Below, in pieces: positions 21,625-24,060 of a stretch of 24,060 bases of DNA. Both the position numbers and the translations under genes were made by a program. Under the pieces are notes generated by a model, which was not told the origin of the DNA, ran no database searches, and saw only the letters and a list, made by a program, of their open reading frames with translations. Origin of the DNA: HXMU1420-2 sp040830545 (GTDB taxonomy: Bacteria; Pseudomonadota; Alphaproteobacteria; Rhodobacterales; Rhodobacteraceae); NCBI GenBank assembly GCA_040830545.1, contig JBFOMB010000149.1, positions 1 through 24,060 on the forward strand, read 5' to 3'. Numbering within the stretch: position 1 is the stretch's first letter; every line of letters begins with the position of its first letter.

Positions 21625-22535
21625 GTCTGCGCCTCCCCGAACAGGCCCTGCGGACGCACCAGCAACACGGCAAGGATGATGAGGAACGGCATGGCCGGGA
21701 TGTAGCCCGAAGGCAGGATCATCAGCGCAAGGCCCGAAGCGATGCCAACAATGAACCCACCCAACAGCGCGCCATAAACGCTGCCGATGCCACCCACGAT
21801 GGTCGCGGCAAACACGGGCAGCAGGAAGTTATGCCCGATCAACGGCGACAGGTGATTGGTCAGCGCATAGAATACACCCGCCGCTGCGGAAAATGCGCCG
21901 CCGATCAGCCAGACCATGATCACCATCCGCGACAGCTGCACCCCAGCAACCTGCGCCAGGTTCGGGTTTTCGGCCACGGCGCGCAGCGCATAGCCGAAAG
22001 AGGTGCGTGACAGCACGATGTGAAAGATCAACATTAGTACAACCGCAGCGACCAGCACGAAAATCTGGTCCGGTTTCACCAGAAGCAGGGGATCGCGGCT
22101 GAGGACCATCGCCATGACGATGTCGTTTGAATAAAGCTCCGCCTTCAGGCCAAAGATCAGTGTGATCACGTTGCGGATGATCAGCGCCATGCCAAAGGAC
22201 GCAAACACCATGGACAGCGCATCCGCCTTGTCCCGGATGCGTTTGAACACCAGCAGGTCAATGATCACCGCCGTGCCACCGGCGATCACCATCGCGCCAA
22301 GCGTTGCAACCACCAAGGACCAGGTCAGGCTGAGTGGACCGATCGCCTGATCCGCCATGGGCAAAAGGGCAGCAAACACGCGGTCGAACACCAGCGCTGC
22401 ATAGGCCCCGATGGCCAGCAGCTCGGCATAGGCGAAGTTCGCAAACCGCAACATATGCATGACCATGGTCAGGCCGATGGCACCCAGTGAGATGATGGAG
22501 CCTGTCAGAATGCCGTCGAGCAGGTTCTGGATCAT
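21621..22535 (-). CDS. livH: Branched-chain amino acid-type ABC permease, LivH-like
   Basis: From ATG 22535 the product is 304 residues; open sequence to 22646 lies inside the ATPase gene and is not used. The LivH features are MIQNLLDGILTGSIISLGAIGLTMVMHMLRFANFAYAE at the start, TSFGYALRAVAENPNLAQVAGV as the ATPase-contact loop, and MPFLIILAVLLVRPQGLFGEA at the end. Eight or so membrane segments are visible. Four-base overlaps join it to both neighbours. The gene order ATPases, H, M, binding protein is one of the common Liv arrangements. Confidence 0.92.
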   Translation of the reverse strand: MIQNLLDGILTGSIISLGAIGLTMVMHMLRFANFAYAELLAIGAYAALVFDRVFAALLPMADQAIGPLSLTWSLVVATLGAMVIAGGTAVIIDLLVFKRIRDKADALSMVFASFGMALIIRNVITLIFGLKAELYSNDIVMAMVLSRDPLLLVKPDQIFVLVAAVVLMLIFHIVLSRTSFGYALRAVAENPNLAQVAGVQLSRMVIMVWLIGGAFSAAAGVFYALTNHLSPLIGHNFLLPVFAATIVGGIGSVYGALLGGFIVGIASGLALMILPSGYIPAMPFLIILAVLLVRPQGLFGEAQT

Positions 22536-23266
22536 GCCGTGTTCATCCTTTTCCCGCCCAGATAAATCTCGCCCACCACCGGGTCGGACATGATGTCCGC
22601 CGCTGGTCCGTCGATCTGGTTGCTCCCTTCGGCAAGGATGTAGCAATGGTCCGACACCCGCAGCGCCTGTGCCACGTTCTGTTCGACCAGCAGCACCGAA
22701 ACGCCGCGTTCGGTCAGACCGCGCGCCAGATCCAGCACCTCCATCGCGGCCTTTGGGGCCAGCCCGGCAGAGGGCTCGTCCATCAGCACCAGTTGAGGAT
22801 CAACCGCGAGTGCCATAGCCACGGCCAGCATCTGGCGCTGCCCGCCCGACAGCGATCCGGCCTTGTCTGCCTGCTTGTCCCGTAGAGGTGGGAACAGGGC
22901 GAACAGCTCCTCCGTCTTCGCATCACGCTGAGGGGAGTGGCGCAGGACCAGCGCCAGGTTCTGCCGGATGGTCAGGGTGCGGAAGATATTGTCGGTCTGC
23001 GGCACGTAAGACATGCCCAGCCCGCCCATCTGGTCAGGTCGGATGCCGGTGATCGGTACGCCCGCCAGCCGAACGGTGCCGGTGTTGACGGGAACCAGCC
23101 CGGCTATGGCCTTGATCAACGTGGATTTCCCAGCGCCATTGGGGCCGATGATCGTGGTCAGCGAATTGCGCGCGACGCTCAGAGCGATGTTCCGCAGGAT
23201 CGGCAGGTCGCGCTGGTATCCGGCCTCCAGACCCTCGACGGAAAGGATGGGGGTATCGTCGCTCAT
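22532..23266 (-). CDS. livF: Branched-chain amino acid-type ABC ATPase, LivF-like
   Basis: The 244-residue ATPase shows Walker A GPNGAGKST (41-49), the Q-loop YVPQTDNIF, signature LSGGQRQML (140-148), Walker B LVLMDEPSAGL, and the LLVEQNV switch segment typical of LivF. It forms a heterodimer with the LivG-like ATPase on the cytoplasmic face. It overlaps both neighbouring genes by four bases (ATGA). Confidence 0.95.
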   Translation of the reverse strand: MSDDTPILSVEGLEAGYQRDLPILRNIALSVARNSLTTIIGPNGAGKSTLIKAIAGLVPVNTGTVRLAGVPITGIRPDQMGGLGMSYVPQTDNIFRTLTIRQNLALVLRHSPQRDAKTEELFALFPPLRDKQADKAGSLSGGQRQMLAVAMALAVDPQLVLMDEPSAGLAPKAAMEVLDLARGLTERGVSVLLVEQNVAQALRVSDHCYILAEGSNQIDGPAADIMSDPVVGEIYLGGKRMNTA

Positions 23267-24039
23267 TCCACCCGCGTCCCCAGATAGGCATCCAGCAGTT
23301 CGGGATCGGCTTGCGCCTCTTCCCCGGTGCCTTCGAACACAACATTACCTTCGGCCAGGGCGATCACCGGCTCGCAATGGCGCATCACGAAATCCATGTC
23401 GTGTTCGATGATGAAAAACGTCTTGCCCTGCCGATTCAGCTCCTCAATCCGTTCAATCAGGATGTTCGTCAGCGTCGGGTTTACCCCGGCTGCCGGTTCA
23501 TCCAGCAAGATCAGCGAAGGGTCACCCATCAGGGCGCGCGCCAGTTCCAACAGCTTCGTCTGCCCGCCAGAAATCTTGCCTGCCGGATGGTCGGCAAGGT
23601 CGGCCAGCGTCATGAAGTCCAGAATACCCATCGCTTTGTCCCGCAGGCGACGCTCCTCGGCCCGCATTGTACCCCGGCGGAAAATCGCGCCGGTCAGCGT
23701 TTCACCGGTCTGCCCGGGTGGGGCCAGCATGACGTTTTCCAGCACACTCAGACGGCGAAAAGGGCGCGGGATCTGGAAGGTGCGGGCAAGGCCCAGATGA
23801 AACAGCTTGTCCGGGCTGAGGCCCGTGACCGTGCTGCCACCAAAAGTCACCGACCCTGATGTGGGTGGCAGGGCTCCGGCGAGCATGTTGAACAGCGTTG
23901 TCTTGCCCGCGCCGTTCGGGCCGATCAGCCCGGTCATTGTGCCTTTGCGGATGGAAAGCGAGACATCTGATACCGCTTGGAGCGCCCCGAAGGTACGCGT
24001 CAGCCCGCTGGTGGTCAGCAATGTCTCGGACGCGGTCAT
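23263..24039 (-). CDS. livG: Branched-chain amino acid-type ABC ATPase, LivG-like
   Basis: The 258-residue ATPase shows Walker A GPNGAGKTT (40-48) and the LivG-type insertion with GLARTFQIPRPFRRLSVLENVMLA. It also has signature ISGGQTKLLEL, Walker B LILLDEPAAGVNPT and the switch histidine in FIIEHDMDFVM. The start at ATG 24039 overlaps the stop of another minus-strand frame at 24036-24038, so it is not the first gene of the operon. Confidence 0.95.
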   Translation of the reverse strand: MTASETLLTTSGLTRTFGALQAVSDVSLSIRKGTMTGLIGPNGAGKTTLFNMLAGALPPTSGSVTFGGSTVTGLSPDKLFHLGLARTFQIPRPFRRLSVLENVMLAPPGQTGETLTGAIFRRGTMRAEERRLRDKAMGILDFMTLADLADHPAGKISGGQTKLLELARALMGDPSLILLDEPAAGVNPTLTNILIERIEELNRQGKTFFIIEHDMDFVMRHCEPVIALAEGNVVFEGTGEEAQADPELLDAYLGTRVE

Positions 24040-24060
24040 GAGATGACGAACCCGTGGGCT
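24036..24060 (-). CDS. C-terminal end of an upstream operon gene (partial)
   Basis: At the window edge the minus strand reads AHGFVIS and then TGA, whose last bases overlap the LivG-like ATG (ATGA). The same four-base overlap joins the other genes of this operon, so I take these seven residues as the end of a further co-transcribed gene. The protein cannot be identified. Confidence 0.35.

Noticed and set aside
1..24060. CRISPR array, rRNA genes or insertion sequence
   Set aside because: No regularly spaced direct repeats, no rRNA-like sequence and no transposase with terminal inverted repeats were seen.

Overview
The window is a high-G+C alphaproteobacterial chromosome segment. Protein character, the hom/glpX/recJ block beside a tRNA-Glu, and the many four-base ATGA/GTGA gene overlaps point to a Rhodobacteraceae (Roseobacter-group) bacterium. 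This is an assignment from recognition, not from a database comparison.

Region 1 (1-4626) is accessory DNA, visibly richer in A/T than the rest. It starts with the tail of an unknown gene. It then carries a tightly overlapped six-gene plus-strand cassette (392-2026): a ribbon-helix-helix regulator, a small secreted protein, a two-helix membrane protein, a PD-(D/E)XK-like nuclease candidate, a second small membrane protein and a uracil-DNA-glycosylase-like protein. After it come several decayed or frameshifted genes: a short gene with an in-frame stop, a minus-strand remnant, and a frameshifted second copy of the nuclease-like gene. A secreted protein, a YbjQ-family protein and an unknown, possibly exported protein complete the stretch, which ends at a strong terminator next to tRNA-Glu(UUC). 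The layout suits a genomic island abutting a tRNA, but no att repeat was found.

Region 2 (4715-10801) is core metabolism on the minus strand: hom (homoserine dehydrogenase), glpX (fructose-1,6-bisphosphatase) and recJ (exonuclease), then tRNA-Glu. Plus-strand genes break this run twice: a VOC protein with a Nudix hydrolase between hom and glpX, and a cytochrome c' between glpX and recJ. RecJ has no ordinary start codon ahead of its recognisable N-terminus, possibly because of the second interruption. A 27-residue peptide gene with a strong ribosome binding site lies upstream of hom.

Region 3 (10829-12837) holds a lipoprotein-GNAT acetyltransferase pair, a divergent TetR regulator with a clear palindromic operator between them, and a GFA-family zinc protein.

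Region 4 (12949-24060) looks like a nitrogen-compound uptake and processing locus. A FAD-dependent oxidoreductase is divergent from a complete polar-amino-acid-type ABC transporter (binding protein, permease, ATPase). An AraC regulator is divergent from a nitrilase. Converging on the nitrilase is a complete branched-chain-amino-acid/amide-type ABC transporter (LivG-F-H-M-binding protein). A plausible reading is import of an amine, amide or nitrile substrate, oxidation, and release of ammonia by the nitrilase; the substrate cannot be read from sequence.
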